NCBI GenBank assembly: GCA_964036155.1
Contig: OZ038422.1
Location: 83,971,201 to 84,035,200 of the forward strand
Reading direction: 5' to 3'
Source of the DNA: Diploscapter coronatus
Taxonomy: Eukaryota; Nematoda; Chromadorea; Rhabditida; Rhabditidae
DNA: 64,000 nt
Part shown: positions 61,801-64,000 of the stretch, in pieces
Position numbering within the stretch: the stretch's first letter is position 1
How the letters are laid out: every line of letters starts with the position of its first letter
Program-made: the position numbers and the translations under genes
Notes under the pieces: model-generated
What the model was told of the DNA's origin: nothing
What the model saw: only the letters and a program-made list of their open reading frames with translations
Databases searched by the model: none

Positions 61801-64000
61801 ATCATGGCGACCCTCGTCTCCATGTCGATTCTCGCCTCTGCGGTGCCCGCCACTCGGTTCATCTGCTGTCGGATGTTCTTCGAGGGCGAAAAGCGAGGCA
61901 CGTTCACCGTGTCGGACTGAAATCGCGAAATAAAGAAATTCTCCTTCAATTCGAGAAAATTTCCCTTTATGATTGTAGCAAAAATTCAGTTGTTTTTTCT
62001 GTAGTTCGGTCAATTTAATTTGAATATTTATGTTTATGGAAAGAACTCATGAAGAGTTTCAATTTCAATTGCATTTTTAAAAGTTGTCTGAAAGCTGAAA
62101 ATCCTACATGAACTTTCCTGATCTGCAAATCGTCCGGTTTGGCCGTGTTTTGCACCGCGATTTTCAGCATCATTTCGATGTCCACGGAACACTGAAAAAT
62201 ACTTTCGTAAAAAAAAATTGAAGAAAAAGCCTCTTACAATGGACTCGCTTTGCGATTTGTTCGGAGAAGGTTGGGACGAGATCTCATTGATGATTTGCGA
62301 GATGCCTTCGGGAATTCTAGAAAAAAAAACTTGTTTTTAAAGATTAATCTATTTTGTGAATATTGATAAAGTGGATGAACTTTCCAAAAATAGGGAACTT
62401 TCTCACGTGATTTTGCAGATGTTGTGAGGACTGTTAGTGGATTCCTGAAGTTGAGCACTCGTGCTGGGAGAGGGCTGATTGGAGGGCACGATTGATTTCA
62501 ACGATTTCAGATCCAGGGAGAAATCGTAGTCTGAAAATAATCGAAATAAAATCTCAATTTTTCAAATCGAATATATTCCTCAAAAAACGAAAAATTAACA
62601 AAATCTCGATTTGAGTTAATCATAATTGCTCGATTTTGTTGCCATTTTCATTAAATTCGTAAATAAAAGACAAAAATTAGCAATTCCAACTGGTCTGCAG
62701 AATGAATTCTTACCCGAAGCAGGCAGACAGATTCTTTCTTTGTAGCAGTCGACCAGCCACTGCGCATGCAGCACTTCCAGATTCAGCTTTCTTGCCTCGC
62801 GAATCAGCTGTCTGTCCTTTTCAGCCGGTTTGTAGACCACAAGATGGGAGGCCACATCCAACTGCACTACTCGAGTTGCTCCGGATCTGAAAAATTTTTA
62901 ACATTTATTTCAAAATAAACCAAGGTTTTTTTTCTACAAACTACATTTTACATTTTTCTTTCAAGATTAATGCAAAAATAAATTTTCCTTCAAAACGAGT
63001 AAATTTGTGAGATTACACAAGTAGAAAGTGCATAACATTCTCCATTTTTAAAACTATAAATACAATTCGCGCTTTACCGGTTAATAATGTGCTTCCACTG
63101 GTCCTCCTTGCTGGGATGGATTCCAGCGATGAAAATTCTGTATCCGTCGAGGAAGTCGAAATCGCCCCTGCTCTGCGTCAGGTGGATTTCATCCGAGGGG
63201 TCTGCAGTTTCAGGTCTCTGCAGGGGGGAATCTCCAACATCCAGACGACGACGCGTCATTTCTCTCAGCAGGGATTGGCTGGGTCTGAAACATTGCATGG
63301 ATTCATTCAGATAGGGAACGAGTTCTCAAACTCGATTCGCCGAAAGAATAGCACACCGTTTAGAGAGAGAAAAAGACGACATGCTCTTTCCCTCTTTCAA
63401 TACGACACACTATTTTTCGTGCGGGTCGAATTCTGGATAGGAAATTTAATCTCAAATTAACAGTTCAAAAACCGCACAAGTCTTGAACAGTTTCAGTCTG
63501 ATGAGAAGTAATACAAATTTCAAGTTTCGAGGTTTTTAGATTGTATAATATTTTTAAAGAATTCCAACCTTCTATGGATAGACAATGAAGGTCTTCTTTC
63601 GCCAGACTTGGTCAGATCGTTTCGAGCGATTTCCTGAGACTCGTCATTAATTCTCCTCATTCTTTTCAAGACCTTCTAACCTGGTGATCAATCTCAGTTT
63701 TGTCCCTGTTTCCAGCCGATCCTTCCGGCGGATGTGACGGATTGTCTTTCAGATGCTGGAACAGACTGTGGTTTGCAGAGTCCGCTGTATTCGTTATGTT
63801 CATGACTTTGCCGCCGTGACCTGGAAATATCAAGTTTAGAAAAAGTTTCTATTTAAAAATGCAGAAGTCATCTCAACTCGATTCTTTTTTCTCTCCCATC
63901 TTTCATAAACGGTTTAAAATGTTAAATTCATGTTCACATAAAAAGATGTTTTGTTAAATGAGTAAATAACATTTCAAGCGTCCTCCTGAAATTTCATGGA
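58899..64000 (-). CDS. BRCT-domain protein, TopBP1/MUS-101-like (5' end outside window)
   Basis: Minus-strand exons run from the right edge (63820-63678 is the first clear one) to a stop at 58899-58901. A single BRCT domain is split over 63290-63080 and 62885-62716: GYRIFIAGIHPSKEDQW, HLVVYKPAEKDRQLIREA, LHAQWLVDCYKERICLPAS. The WLxDC plus LPxS ending matches the sixth BRCT of TopBP1, a scaffold of replication initiation and ATR checkpoint signalling in the nucleus. The following ~700 residues are Ser/Thr/Pro-rich and look disordered, with a Trp motif (PLINWGPKEPSRKDAE, across 59320 and 59212) and a basic end (TPTRKTPSRKSKKS). No further BRCT follows. More N-terminal BRCT domains would be outside the window. 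53BP1/HSR-9 is an alternative but less likely identity. Confidence 0.72.
61082..61179. mobile_element. Near-palindromic MITE in a BRCT-gene intron
   Basis: About 37-bp termini (TTTAGACACGCATAACGAGA inward from both sides, few mismatches) enclose only ~22 bp. It can fold into one hairpin. Confidence 0.8.
63345..63413. repeat. Short imperfect inverted repeat in a BRCT-gene intron
   Basis: GAATAGCACACCG...AGAGAG at 63345 is roughly inverted against CTCTTTCAATACGACACACT near 63392-63413. Possibly a worn MITE. Confidence 0.4.

Noticed and set aside
1..64000. CRISPR arrays, bacterial operons or viral genes
   Set aside because: No regularly spaced direct repeats, no uninterrupted bacterial-type coding, and no recognisable viral protein were seen.

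Overview
The window reads as nuclear DNA of a nematode, probably a chromadorean. The evidence is: many short GT-AG introns with TTTCAG acceptors; a serpentine receptor of the srx class; a nematode-type acyltransferase-3/SGNH gene; a Patched-related (PTR) sterol-sensing protein; a nematode-type chitin synthase; and a 3' splice acceptor only 1-25 nt upstream of most start codons, as expected where mRNAs receive a spliced leader. No species can be named. No tRNA, rRNA or CRISPR array could be supported.

Layout. 1-7.3 kb is gene-poor and repeat-rich. It holds a nested pair of long-inverted-repeat Tc1-like elements (2016-4306), two small MITEs that abut at a TA (4880-5231), one orphan exon and a remnant of a Kelch gene tail (6970-7046). 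7.3-10.6 kb carries a gene whose 17 exons keep one frame from a complete Hsp70 ATPase domain into a six-blade Kelch propeller; this fusion is the most unusual object here. 11.0-11.4 kb is a broken copy of a dispersed gene fragment. 11.9-13.4 kb (minus) is an srx receptor. 13.4-15.9 kb has no supported gene.

15.9-27.1 kb (minus) is a chitin synthase of about 1,340 residues and 28 exons. It is divergent from a 460-residue coiled-coil gene of unknown family at 27.5-31.2 kb (plus). 31.2-39.6 kb is AT-rich, with a tandemly duplicated and partly decayed multi-pass membrane gene, several MITEs, a GC-rich hairpin island and a second dispersed gene fragment. 39.6-44.0 kb (plus) is the acyltransferase-3/SGNH gene. 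44.4-49.1 kb (minus) is the PTR gene. 50.6-58.2 kb (minus) is an NSD/MES-4-like H3K36 methyltransferase. 58.9 kb to the right edge (minus, cut by the edge) is a BRCT protein resembling TopBP1/MUS-101.

The genes do not form a pathway. Conserved housekeeping genes (chitin synthase, methyltransferase, BRCT protein) have exons of ordinary composition. They alternate with AT-rich stretches of lineage-variable genes (Hsp70-Kelch, srx, membrane gene, acyltransferase), where duplications and miniature transposons concentrate. Exon boundaries were assigned by eye from splice motifs and frame; those of the Hsp70-Kelch, srx and coiled-coil genes were checked to sum to whole codons.
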